Assembly (NCBI GenBank): GCA_017460915.1
Contig: JAFUAA010000046.1
Span: 61,986 to 125,985 of the forward strand
From: Bacteroidales bacterium
GTDB taxonomy: Bacteria; Bacteroidota; Bacteroidia; Bacteroidales; F082
DNA length: 64,000 nucleotides
Direction: 5' to 3'
Shown here: positions 8,687 through 16,900 of the stretch, piece by piece
How the letters are laid out: each line of letters starts with the position of its first letter
Numbering within the stretch: the stretch's first letter is position 1
Program-made: the position numbers and the translations under genes
Notes under the pieces: model-generated
The model's database searches: none
What the model was told of the DNA's origin: nothing
Seen by the model: the letters and a program-made list of their open reading frames with translations, nothing else

Positions 8687-10573
8687 ATGAGAAAATGGCG
8701 CATTGAAGACTCCGAGGATCTCTACAACGTGAAAGGTTGGGGGGGCTCCTATTTTTCCATCAACGAGAAAGGCCACATGGTCGTGACCCCAAAGGAAGGT
8801 TGTGCTTCGGTCGACCTGCCAGAACTGGTTGACGAACTGTCACTTAGGGACGTTTCGGCACCCATGCTGTTGCGTTTCCCCGACATCTTGGACGACCGCA
8901 TCAACAAGATCGACTCCTGCTTCAAGGAAGCGGCCAAGGAATACGAATTCCACGGCCAGAACTTCGTGGTGATGCCCATCAAGGTGAACCAGATGAGGCC
9001 CGTGGTCGAAGAGATTGTGAGCCATGGCAAGAAGTGCAACATCGGTCTGGAAGCAGGCTCGAAGCCGGAGCTTCACGCCATCATCGCACTCGGCACCGAC
9101 AACGACTCGCTCATCATCTGCAACGGCTACAAGGACGAGGAGTTCATCGAGCTGGCCTTGCTTGCCCAAAAGATGGGCCGCAAGATCATCATCGTCATCG
9201 AAAAACTCAACGAACTGAAAATCACGGCACGAATCGCCCGCAGGCTGAAAGTCACACCCAACCTCGGCGTACGCATCAAACTGGCCAGCTCGGGTGCGGG
9301 CAAATGGGAAGAGTCGGGCGGCGACGGCAGCAAGTTCGGCCTCACCTCCTCTGAGCTTCTCGAAGCCCTCGACTTCTTGGAGGAGCACGACATGAAGGAC
9401 TGCCTGAAACTCGTTCACTACCACATCGGTAGCCAGGTGAGCAAAATCAAGAAAATCAACGTGGCCTTGAAAGAGGCGGCTCAGTTCTACGTGCAACTCT
9501 ACAAGATGGGCTACCACATCGAGTTCGTCGACATGGGCGGCGGTCTCGGCGTGGACTACGACGGCACCAGCTCAAGCAGTCCCAGCTCGGTCAATTACAG
9601 CATCCAGGAATACGCCAACAACGCCATCTATACCATCGTCGACGCCTGCGACAAGAACGAACTCCCCCACCCCAACGTCATCTGCGAATCGGGACGCGCC
9701 CTCACGGCGCATCACTCCGTCTTGATTTTCGAGGTGTTGGAAAAAACCTCGCTACCCGAATGGGACGACGAAGAGGAACCCGAGGAAAACGACCACGAAC
9801 TCATCAAGGAGCTTTACGGGTCGTGGGACGAGTTGACAAAAAACTCTTCCTTGGAGATTTGGCACGACGCCCAGGAAATCCGTGAAGAAGCCCTCAACCT
9901 GTTCAGTCTCGGTTTGCTCGACCTGAAATCGAGGGCCAAAATCGAGCGACTGTTTTGGAGCATCGCCCGCGAAGTGAACCACATCGCCAACAGCCTGAAA
10001 CGGGTGCCCGAAGACTTCACTTCGTTGCCCAAACTTCTGGCCGACAAATACTTCTGCAACTTCTCGCTATTCCAGTCGCTGCCCGACCTCTGGGCCATCG
10101 ACCAGCTCTTCCCCATCATCCCGATCCAAAGATTGGACGAGAACCCGACCCACCTTGCCACCTTGCAGGACATCACCTGCGACAGCGACGGCAAAATCAC
10201 CAACTTCGTCGCCAAGTCGGTGCAGCACACCATCCCGTTGCATTCGTTCAGCGACAAGGAACATTATTATATAGGTGTGTTCCTCGTGGGTGCCTATCAG
10301 GAAATCTTGGGTGACCTCCACAACCTGTTTGGTGACACTAACGCCGTGCACGTCTCAGTGGACGAAAAAGGTTACTATATCGACCAAGTCATTGATGGCG
10401 AGACCGTTGCCGATGTTTTGGAATACGTCCAATACAGCCCGAAGAAACTTGTCCGCACGGTGGAAACCTGGGTCACCAAGTGCGTCAAAGAGGGCAAAAT
10501 CACCGTCGAGGAGGGCAAGGAGTTCTTGTCGAACTATCGGTCGGGATTGTATGGATATACTTATTTGGAGTAA
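8687..10573 (+). CDS. speA: biosynthetic arginine decarboxylase
   Basis: The product is 628 residues, the normal size for SpeA, a PLP enzyme turning arginine into agmatine and CO2. The PLP-binding lysine is in FVVMPIKVNQ (about residue 99). Other fold III landmarks are GLEAGSKPEL, HYHIGSQ, DMGGGLGVDYDG and CESGRALTAHHS. The ATG at 8687 starts the typical N-terminus (WRIEDSEDLYNVKGWG). Agmatine could be used by the agmatinase-family protein at 57871-58902, which is far away and not co-transcribed. Confidence 0.96.
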   Translation: MRKWRIEDSEDLYNVKGWGGSYFSINEKGHMVVTPKEGCASVDLPELVDELSLRDVSAPMLLRFPDILDDRINKIDSCFKEAAKEYEFHGQNFVVMPIKVNQMRPVVEEIVSHGKKCNIGLEAGSKPELHAIIALGTDNDSLIICNGYKDEEFIELALLAQKMGRKIIIVIEKLNELKITARIARRLKVTPNLGVRIKLASSGAGKWEESGGDGSKFGLTSSELLEALDFLEEHDMKDCLKLVHYHIGSQVSKIKKINVALKEAAQFYVQLYKMGYHIEFVDMGGGLGVDYDGTSSSSPSSVNYSIQEYANNAIYTIVDACDKNELPHPNVICESGRALTAHHSVLIFEVLEKTSLPEWDDEEEPEENDHELIKELYGSWDELTKNSSLEIWHDAQEIREEALNLFSLGLLDLKSRAKIERLFWSIAREVNHIANSLKRVPEDFTSLPKLLADKYFCNFSLFQSLPDLWAIDQLFPIIPIQRLDENPTHLATLQDITCDSDGKITNFVAKSVQHTIPLHSFSDKEHYYIGVFLVGAYQEILGDLHNLFGDTNAVHVSVDEKGYYIDQVIDGETVADVLEYVQYSPKKLVRTVETWVTKCVKEGKITVEEGKEFLSNYRSGLYGYTYLE

Positions 10574-10576
10574 ATG

Positions 10577-10657
10577 GGACCCTTGTCTAACCTATGGGTA
10601 TCCCTTGGGTAACCTTTGTCTAACCCAAGTTGGATATCCAATGGACACAACGCCATC
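10577..10657. repeat. degenerate short tandem repeats (TTGTCTAACC / TTGGGTATCC type)
   Basis: Immediately after speA the sequence cycles through related units of roughly ten to thirteen bases: CTTGTCTAACC, TATGGGTATCC, CTTGGGTAACC, TTTGTCTAACCC, AAGTTGGATATCC, AATGGACAC. The units share TTGG/C-TA-CC and alternate, so the block is part tandem, part inverted. No coding role is seen. Confidence 0.45.
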
Positions 10658-10678
10658 ATCCGATCCCATGAATTGGTG

Positions 10679-10840
10679 TTACTCATATCGTTCAATGCAA
10701 CACTGGTGCTGTTTGTTGTCTCGATTATAAGTGATGCCCACAAGCAGCAGATTGTCTGTGTACTGTGCAACCTTGGCTGGATACTGTTTGTGTTTAATCT
10801 GTTCAATAGCGGTATCAACAGCCTTGTCGTATTTCAGTTC
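10679..10840 (-). pseudogene. C-terminal remnant of a PD-(D/E)XK nuclease-type ATPase-associated protein
   Basis: On the minus strand this reads about 53 residues and a stop: ELKYDKAVDTAIEQI, then KQYPAKVAQYTDNLLLVG and ITYNRDNKQHQCCIERYE. This closely resembles the C-terminal end of the large Bacteroidota family of AAA-ATPase-like proteins with a C-terminal PD-(D/E)XK nuclease domain, in which the ExK sits in an ELK motif and QI.KQY.KV is conserved. Upstream the frame meets TGA two codons before ELK and no homologous sequence follows. It is therefore a truncated relic. The call rests on remembered family patterns. Confidence 0.6.
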
Positions 10841-10935
10841 TATTCAGCGTCAATCCACTGGCAACGTCGGTCAAAACACTGACACCAGCAGCAAACTGAC
10901 TTAGGATGATGTAAGAAGTAGCAACAGCTACCTAC

Positions 10936-10976
10936 GACAATGGCCGCTCCAACAGAATGTTGAGGCGGCCATTGTC
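10936..10976. terminator. strong hairpin, probable bidirectional terminator
   Basis: The arms GACAATGGCCGC and GCGGCCATTGTC are perfect inverted repeats of 12 bp, extended inward by a near-match (TCCAAC / GTTGAG). It lies just past the stop of the minus-strand acyl-CoA synthetase gene and far after speA. No long T-run follows, so termination is inferred from position and stability. Confidence 0.5.
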
Positions 10977-10993
10977 ATTAGCCAGAAAGTCCA

Positions 10994-12769
10994 TCAAGCA
11001 AACATCTTCTCAATGACATCCTTATACTTGGCATTCAGCACCTTGCGTTTAATTTTCAAGGTAGGCGTCAAGATACCGTTGCCCACGCTCCATTCGTCGG
11101 CCAGCAGGACGTGTTTCTTGATTTTCTCGGTCTCGCCGAGGCCTTTGTTGAGCTCGTTCACCTCCTTGGCCATCAGCTTCAAGACTTCCGGATGATGGAT
11201 CATCTCCTGCGGCGTGGTGAATTGGATTTTCTCGTTGGCGCACCACGACTTCACAAACCCGAAATCAGGAACGATAATAGCGCCAGCGAACTTCTGGTTC
11301 TCACCCACCACCATGATTTGCTCGATGAGATTCGAGGCGCAGAACTTGGCTTCAATCACATCAGGGTTGATGTACTTGCCACCCGAGGTCTTGAAGAGGC
11401 TTTTGATGCGGCCTGTGATTTTCAGGCGATTGTATTGGTCAATCTCGCCCATGTCGCCCGTATGGAACCACCCCTCCTCGTCGATGACCTCCTTGGTGAG
11501 TTCGGGTTGCTTGTAGTAGCCCATCATTACATTATGGCCACGACAGAGGATTTCTCCGTTTTCGGCTATCTTCACCTCGGTGCCAGGCAAAGGTTGTCCC
11601 ACGTAGCCCACTTCGCGCCCGTGCGGATTGCGGTTGCTGACGGCGATGACAGGCGAAGTCTCAGTGAGGCCATAGCCTTCGAAGACTGGCATCTTGATGG
11701 CCGAAAAGAAGCCCGCAATCTTCTGCGAGATGGCAGCGGCACCCGAAACGATGATGTCGAAGTTCTCGGCACCGATGTTTTCCCTGATTTTGGAATACAC
11801 CAATTTGTCGGCAAGGCTTAGTTTCATGTCGTAGAACCAATGGCGGTTGACTGAATCGATTTTATACCGCTCACCGAGGCGCAACGCCCAGAAGAAGATG
11901 GATTTCTTGATGCCTTTTTGCTTCTTGCCCGACTGGCAGATGGCGTCGTAGAAACGTTCCAACACGCGCGGCACGGCACACATCATCGTGGGATGGATTT
12001 CGCGCATGTCGCTGGCGATGGTGCCCAGGCTTTCGGCATAGTAAATCGCCATGCCTCGGTATTGGTAGCAATAGTTGAGCGCACGCTCGTAGGCATGGCA
12101 CACGGGCAGGAAGCTGAAGGCCTTGTTAGAGTTGTCGCTGATGGTGTAGTGGAAATTCTTGAACTGGTTCATTAGGTTGTGATGCGAAAGCATCACGCCT
12201 TTGGGCGTTCCCGTCGTGCCTGAGGTATAGATGATGGTGGCACATTCCATCTCTTCGACGGCGGCCTTGCGCGCTTCGAGTTCTTCGGCACGAGGGTGGT
12301 CTTTGCCCAATTGCAACAGCTGGTCGAAATACGGATATTTCTCGCGGTCGAGCATGGTGTAGACCATCTTCACGTTAGGTGCATCAGGCAGGATGTGGGT
12401 CACCTTGTTCATCACCGAAATGCCATCGATGACAACCATTTTGGCATCGCAGTCGGCAAGGATGTAGCGGTAGTCCTCCTCGCTGATGGTGGGGTAAATC
12501 GGCACGTCGATGGCACCGATTTGGCTGATGGCCATGTCAAGCATGTTCCATTCGGGACAATTGCTGAGGATGATGGCCACTTTGTCGCCTTTCTCGATGC
12601 CCAACTCGATGAGGGCATAGCTCAGGTTGTTGACATGTTCGATGTAGTTCTGGATGCTATATTTCACCCATTTTCCGTTCTTTTTACCTGCCAAGGCTGT
12701 GTCTTGGTTGGGGTACTTCTCCACGTAGTTCTGGAGAAGGTCAAAGACTCTTTTGATTTCCATATCCAA
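10994..12769 (-). CDS. long-chain acyl-CoA synthetase (AMP-binding)
   Basis: The product is about 591 residues. It activates fatty acids to acyl-CoA through an acyl-adenylate. The AMP-binding signature IIYTSGTTGTPKGVMLSHHN, the YGLTETSPV motif, HTGDMGEID and the GRIKSLFKTSGGKYI hinge/linker region are all present. The length fits the bacterial long-chain (FadD15-like) group. The start may be the ATG at 12769 or the one two codons later. The gene is monocistronic, with a -7 element at 12792-12799. The symbol is left blank because several paralogues exist in these genomes. Confidence 0.92.
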   Translation of the reverse strand: MDMEIKRVFDLLQNYVEKYPNQDTALAGKKNGKWVKYSIQNYIEHVNNLSYALIELGIEKGDKVAIILSNCPEWNMLDMAISQIGAIDVPIYPTISEEDYRYILADCDAKMVVIDGISVMNKVTHILPDAPNVKMVYTMLDREKYPYFDQLLQLGKDHPRAEELEARKAAVEEMECATIIYTSGTTGTPKGVMLSHHNLMNQFKNFHYTISDNSNKAFSFLPVCHAYERALNYCYQYRGMAIYYAESLGTIASDMREIHPTMMCAVPRVLERFYDAICQSGKKQKGIKKSIFFWALRLGERYKIDSVNRHWFYDMKLSLADKLVYSKIRENIGAENFDIIVSGAAAISQKIAGFFSAIKMPVFEGYGLTETSPVIAVSNRNPHGREVGYVGQPLPGTEVKIAENGEILCRGHNVMMGYYKQPELTKEVIDEEGWFHTGDMGEIDQYNRLKITGRIKSLFKTSGGKYINPDVIEAKFCASNLIEQIMVVGENQKFAGAIIVPDFGFVKSWCANEKIQFTTPQEMIHHPEVLKLMAKEVNELNKGLGETEKIKKHVLLADEWSVGNGILTPTLKIKRKVLNAKYKDVIEKMFA

Positions 12770-12791
12770 AAAAAATGCTCGTTAATGGGGG

Positions 12792-12799
12792 CAAAAATA
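12792..12799 (-). promoter_or_regulatory. -7 promoter element for the acyl-CoA synthetase
   Basis: TATTTTTG on the minus strand, 22 nt before the ATG at 12769. Confidence 0.55.
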
Positions 12800-12886
12800 T
12801 AAAAAATCCATATACACGCTCTTTTTCACAAAGAAAACGGACGGTTTTTCAACAAAACAAGGCTTTGACAAGCGACGAATCATGCC

Positions 12887-13792
12887 TCAAATGCATAGGC
12901 ACACCAAGGCCGCCAACACCATCAGCAAAGGGATGATCTTGCTGCGGATGTTGCGCTCCTTGAAGCCGAAAATGCCGTAGACGAAGGAGACCAAAAGGCG
13001 AACGCCATAAAGAATTAGCGGGATGATGACCACCACGGCGGATTCCTGCTTCAAGCCCGTCAGGTAGATGACATCGGCAATGGTGACAAACACCGCCATG
13101 GCCACAATGCCCCAACGCCATTCGAAGGGCTGTTTCTGGCGCTTGGGATACCAAACGAAGAAAAAGAGCTCCGCCATCATCATGAAGTCGTAGATGGTGT
13201 ACCACGCCTGAATGGTCGACGGCGAAATGTTCTCCTTGCTGAGCAGGAACTTGTCGTAGACTCCGCTCAAAGCCACGAGAATGGCCGAGCCAAGCAGCAT
13301 ATACACCCACTTGTTCGACTTGAAGTGGATGCCTTCCAGCTTGCCCGAACGGTTCATCAGATAGAACGAAACAATGGCCAACACCACGCCAATCCATTGC
13401 ACCAAAGTCAGTTCCTCCTGGAAAACCAAGAACAGGAGAATGACCGACATGGCTGGCCTGAGTTGGTTGACGGGTCCCACCACGGTGATGGGCAAGTGCT
13501 TCATGGCCGAATAGCTGAACATCCACGAACAGAGGATGATTGCCGTCTTGCCCATGACGAGCAGATGCTGGCGAGGCGTAATCGGCTCGATGAAAAGCCT
13601 TTGCATGAAATCGCCTTGGAAAACATAGGGCTTGAAACTCGAAAGCAGCACTAATGGCAAGAAAATCAATCCGCTGATCATGGTGCTGTAGAAAAGCACG
13701 GGGATGATGGCGTTGCCAACGACGGTCTGTTTCTTGAAGATGTCGTAGAAGCCCAACAGGAAGGCCGAAACCAAAGACAAAACTACCCACAT
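12887..13792 (-). CDS. EamA/DMT-family transporter
   Basis: The protein has 301 residues with about ten hydrophobic helices, beginning MWVVLSLVSAFLLGFYDIFKK. Two EamA-type halves can be traced, each starting with a VVLSLVSAFL- or LLGSAILVALSGVYDK-like helix. The family exports or takes up small metabolites, and the substrate is not predictable. A second long frame over the same bases (12849-13790) is low in hydrophobic residues and is a shadow. Confidence 0.85.
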   Translation of the reverse strand: MWVVLSLVSAFLLGFYDIFKKQTVVGNAIIPVLFYSTMISGLIFLPLVLLSSFKPYVFQGDFMQRLFIEPITPRQHLLVMGKTAIILCSWMFSYSAMKHLPITVVGPVNQLRPAMSVILLFLVFQEELTLVQWIGVVLAIVSFYLMNRSGKLEGIHFKSNKWVYMLLGSAILVALSGVYDKFLLSKENISPSTIQAWYTIYDFMMMAELFFFVWYPKRQKQPFEWRWGIVAMAVFVTIADVIYLTGLKQESAVVVIIPLILYGVRLLVSFVYGIFGFKERNIRSKIIPLLMVLAALVCLCI

Positions 13793-13820
13793 GGCGTTAT
13801 TGTATTAAGAAAAGCGGCGG

Positions 13821-13828
13821 CAAAAATA
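13821..13828 (-). promoter_or_regulatory. -7 promoter element for the EamA transporter
   Basis: TATTTTTG on the minus strand, 28 nt before the start codon at 13792. Confidence 0.5.
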
Positions 13829-13854
13829 GGGATTTTTTTTGAATGCAACAGTTT

Positions 13855-13974
13855 CCCCCTCAGGGAATGGAGCATACGTGTCATCATATGCGGCGGCCTG
13901 TGGCACTTACGGACAGTCAACTTGTTCATTTCGCCACCTAATAAACCATGTCTCAATCCCATTCCCCGAGGGGA
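13855..13974. repeat. imperfect inverted repeat bounding a 120-bp intergenic segment
   Basis: CCCCCTCAGGGAATGG at 13855-13870 is mirrored by CCATTCCCCGAGGGG at 13959-13973, with one or two mismatches. The roughly 88 bases between show no gene. It could be a small non-autonomous element, a structured RNA or chance symmetry. Confidence 0.35.
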
Positions 13975-14020
13975 TTCTCATGAAAACTCAACACGCTCCT
14001 CTACTTATCGGAAAAATATG

Positions 14021-14028
14021 TACTTTTG
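14021..14028 (+). promoter_or_regulatory. -7 promoter element for dgt
   Basis: TACTTTTG, 24 nt before the dgt ATG at 14053. Confidence 0.55.
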
Positions 14029-14052
14029 CGCTACTTTAAAAACAGATTTCCG

Positions 14053-15375
14053 ATGAACTGGACCGACCTCCTTTCCAACAAACGCTACGCGCAGCCGCAC
14101 AAGAGCCCCGACATCCGCAGCTCGTTCCAACGCGACTACGACCGCATCATCTTCAGCAGCCCTTTCCGCCGCCTGCAAAACAAGACACAAGTTTTCCCCT
14201 TGCCTGGCGCACAGATGGTCCACAACCGCCTGACCCACAGCTTGGAAGTGGCCAGTGTAGGACGGTCTATCGCCTGCCGTACGGTGGAGAAACTGGCCAA
14301 AAAGCACCCCGAAACCAAAGAATTGAATGAGCGTCAGTCCGACATTGAAACTATCGTGTCATCGGCCTGTCTCGCCCACGACTTGGGCAATCCGCCGTTC
14401 GGCCACTCGGGCGAAGACACCATCAGCAGCTTCTTCAAGGACGGGAATGGCCGGGAACTGAAAGACAAGGTCTTGCCCGAGCAATGGAGCGACCTCGTCG
14501 CCTTCGAGGGCAATGCCAATGCCTTCCGGCAACTGACGCACCAATTCACGGGGCGGCGTGCGGGTGGATTCTCGCTCACTTCGGCCACCTTGGCCACGTT
14601 GCTGAAATACCCTTACCCTTCCTTCGACAAAGGCAACCGCAAGAAATACAATGTCTTTTACTCCGAAATCGAGGCGTTTAAGGAAATCGTTGAAGAATGC
14701 GGCATCCCGCGCATCGACGACGAGCACCTGGTCTACGCCCGCCATCCCCTCTCCTACATGATGGAAGCCTCCGACGACATCTGTTACCTCGTCCTCGACA
14801 TGGAGGATGCCCACAAACGCGGCATCATCAGCACCGAGGCCATCGAAAGTTGCTTCCTCTCCTTCTTCGACCCTGAAAAGGACAAAGCCACCTATGCCCA
14901 CAAAGACGACGTCTACCGCGACGTGAGCGACGTGAACGAGAGGATGGCCTTCCTCAGGGCCATGCTCATCAACAAGCTCGTCAACTGCGTGAGCGACATT
15001 TTCTGCAAAAACTATGAGAAAATCATGGAAGGCCGCTTTGAGAAGAGCCTCATTTCGCATCTGCCTGAATTTGAGAAAAATGCCCTTGAGATTTGCCGCA
15101 AGGAATCGGTGAAGCACATCTACCGCCATCCTTCGGTGGTGAAAATCGAATTGACCGGCTTCAACGTCATCGGAACGCTGATGGAAGACTTCACCGACGC
15201 CGTCTTGAACCCCGAAACAGCCTACAACAAAAAGCTGCTCTCGCTCGTCCCCGAGCAGTTCAAGGTGACGACCGACGACACCTACACCAAGTTACAGTCC
15301 GTCATCGACTTCATCTCCAACATGACCGACCTTTATGCCGTGCAACTTTACAAAGACTTAAGAGGAATCGACTGA
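14053..15375 (+). CDS. dgt: deoxyguanosinetriphosphate triphosphohydrolase (dGTPase)
   Basis: The protein has 440 residues and is an HD-domain hydrolase releasing tripolyphosphate from dGTP or related dNTPs. The N-terminus RSSFQRDYDRIIFSSPFRRLQNKTQVFPL is typical of the family and is followed by HNRLTHSLEVASVGR, ACLAHDLGNPPFGHSGE (the HD pair), and MEASDDICYLVLDMED. The ATG at 14053 (MNWTDLL) is preferred to one nine codons upstream because of the promoter distance and family N-termini. The stop overlaps the next start (TGATG), so the downstream secreted-protein gene is co-translated. Confidence 0.94.
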   Translation: MNWTDLLSNKRYAQPHKSPDIRSSFQRDYDRIIFSSPFRRLQNKTQVFPLPGAQMVHNRLTHSLEVASVGRSIACRTVEKLAKKHPETKELNERQSDIETIVSSACLAHDLGNPPFGHSGEDTISSFFKDGNGRELKDKVLPEQWSDLVAFEGNANAFRQLTHQFTGRRAGGFSLTSATLATLLKYPYPSFDKGNRKKYNVFYSEIEAFKEIVEECGIPRIDDEHLVYARHPLSYMMEASDDICYLVLDMEDAHKRGIISTEAIESCFLSFFDPEKDKATYAHKDDVYRDVSDVNERMAFLRAMLINKLVNCVSDIFCKNYEKIMEGRFEKSLISHLPEFEKNALEICRKESVKHIYRHPSVVKIELTGFNVIGTLMEDFTDAVLNPETAYNKKLLSLVPEQFKVTTDDTYTKLQSVIDFISNMTDLYAVQLYKDLRGID

Positions 15376-16883
15376 TGAAGAGGATTTTAGCCATCGTTAT
15401 GCTGCTGGTTTGCGAAGGTTTTGCCTTCGGGCAAGCCACAAAGTCTTATCTCATAGCCGATTACAACGAGAAAGACCTCGCTTTCCTGCAAGCGAAATGC
15501 CGTCAGGCCAGTCTCGACATGAGCCTTTCTGTACTCGCCAACCGTGTTGCCACCGACAGCAAACACGTATCGCCCAAGCCATCGAAACACCTACTTAAAC
15601 AAGGCGTATTGAAGTTGCAACTGCCTATGAATGAAAGCCAAGACGAGTTTGCCGTCTACCATTCCGATATCTTCAAGATTCCATCCACCATCAACGTGCT
15701 GCAAATCGACGACGAGCTCATCACCTACCGCACGATGGAAACGGCGGGCAACATACATCTTTTGTATCATTGCACCCGTGGCGCTTTCGGCAGCAAGAAA
15801 TCGGCCCACGCCAAAAACGCCGTCGTCTACAAACTTTGGGACTCGCCCGAACGCACCCTCCTGCCCGACCTCGAACTGCAAGACCAAATGGCACAAGCCG
15901 AAGCCAAAAAGTTAGCCAAATCCAATATTCCGCTCTTGGTTTTCAACGATTTGAAAAGCTATGGTTACTGCGAGCAAGGCGACTTGGCCATCGGGCATTT
16001 CCTCGACACGATTCGGAAATACAATCCCGACAAGATACTGCAAGGCGACCTGCTCACCCCCATGTCGGCGCAACGTTTGGAACGCGTCAACGAAAACCAG
16101 CTTTGGAACGCCTCGATGCGGACGAAAATCATCGAGACGCTGGACGAAAAACAGGACTTTTATCGCAAACGCCAAATGCCTTGGATGATCGGCAACTTCC
16201 AAATCCTTCTCTCCGACAAGAACCGTCCTGCCACCACCTATGAGGAGCTGGAATGGTTCCTCTCCAAAGCCGCAGCCTACGATGCCGGCTTCGGCCTTAT
16301 TTTCGACGCGGAAACGATGCGTAAACACGGCCTGACCCCCATTTTCCTGAAGGCCGTCAACATTTGGGAAACGCTGCGCTTGGCTGGTGTTTTCAGCGAG
16401 GCACAGAAAGAACAGTTCAAGGACCCGTATGGGAACTGGCATATCGCGAAAGAAAACGACTCGACCTATTCACTTTATGCCGAGCACATCTCAAGACGTT
16501 TTTTCTGCAACTTCGAGGACGACACTTGGGAATGGAACAGCCCTTACAAGAGCCGTTTCGCCCTACAAATCGCCGTGGAGGGCAAAGGCAGCATCAGCGA
16601 ACTGAACTTCCGCACGCCCAATGGCATCCTGTACTTCCCTTGCACCCTCAAAGCAGGACAATACTTGGTGTACGATTTCAACGGTACAGCCTGCATCACC
16701 GACCAGGATTTCAACATAGTTAATGAAGTGATTCCACAAGGCGTTTCCATCCTCGATGAAGGCATTTCCGAGGTGACGTTCACCTGCGAAGTCAAGCCGC
16801 AGGACAAGCAACAGCCCCGAGTCACCGTCCGCTACTACACCCACGACACGCCAGAAACCATCATCCTCAAACCTGTCCCATAG
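15375..16883 (+). CDS. secreted protein of unknown function
   Basis: The product is 502 residues starting MKRILAIVMLLVCEGFAFGQA, a clear signal peptide. I do not recognise the family. The middle (about residues 190-350) alternates short strands and helices (IPLLVFNDLKSYGY, FLDTIRKYNPDKILQGDL, WMIGNFQILLSDK, FLSKAAAYDAGFGLIFDAETM) in a way that suggests a TIM-barrel, possibly glycoside-hydrolase-like, domain. The last 130 residues look like a beta-sandwich (FALQIAVEGKGSISELNF, VTFTCEVK). The gene starts one base inside the dgt stop and lies 17 bases before the helicase gene, so the three form one transcript. Function is not assigned. Confidence 0.75.
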   Translation: MKRILAIVMLLVCEGFAFGQATKSYLIADYNEKDLAFLQAKCRQASLDMSLSVLANRVATDSKHVSPKPSKHLLKQGVLKLQLPMNESQDEFAVYHSDIFKIPSTINVLQIDDELITYRTMETAGNIHLLYHCTRGAFGSKKSAHAKNAVVYKLWDSPERTLLPDLELQDQMAQAEAKKLAKSNIPLLVFNDLKSYGYCEQGDLAIGHFLDTIRKYNPDKILQGDLLTPMSAQRLERVNENQLWNASMRTKIIETLDEKQDFYRKRQMPWMIGNFQILLSDKNRPATTYEELEWFLSKAAAYDAGFGLIFDAETMRKHGLTPIFLKAVNIWETLRLAGVFSEAQKEQFKDPYGNWHIAKENDSTYSLYAEHISRRFFCNFEDDTWEWNSPYKSRFALQIAVEGKGSISELNFRTPNGILYFPCTLKAGQYLVYDFNGTACITDQDFNIVNEVIPQGVSILDEGISEVTFTCEVKPQDKQQPRVTVRYYTHDTPETIILKPVP

Positions 16884-16900
16884 TCTCAGGCAAATTCATC

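Larger units (their letters stand above)
10574..10993. other. intergenic region between convergent speA and acyl-CoA synthetase
   Basis: The gap of about 420 bases holds the degenerate tandem repeat, the nuclease remnant and a terminator hairpin. No intact gene is supported. An 88-codon plus-strand open frame (10616-10882) is antisense to the remnant. Confidence 0.6.

Noticed and set aside
10616-10882. 88-codon plus-strand frame with a hydrophobic stretch
   Set aside because: It is antisense to the nuclease remnant and shows no family features.
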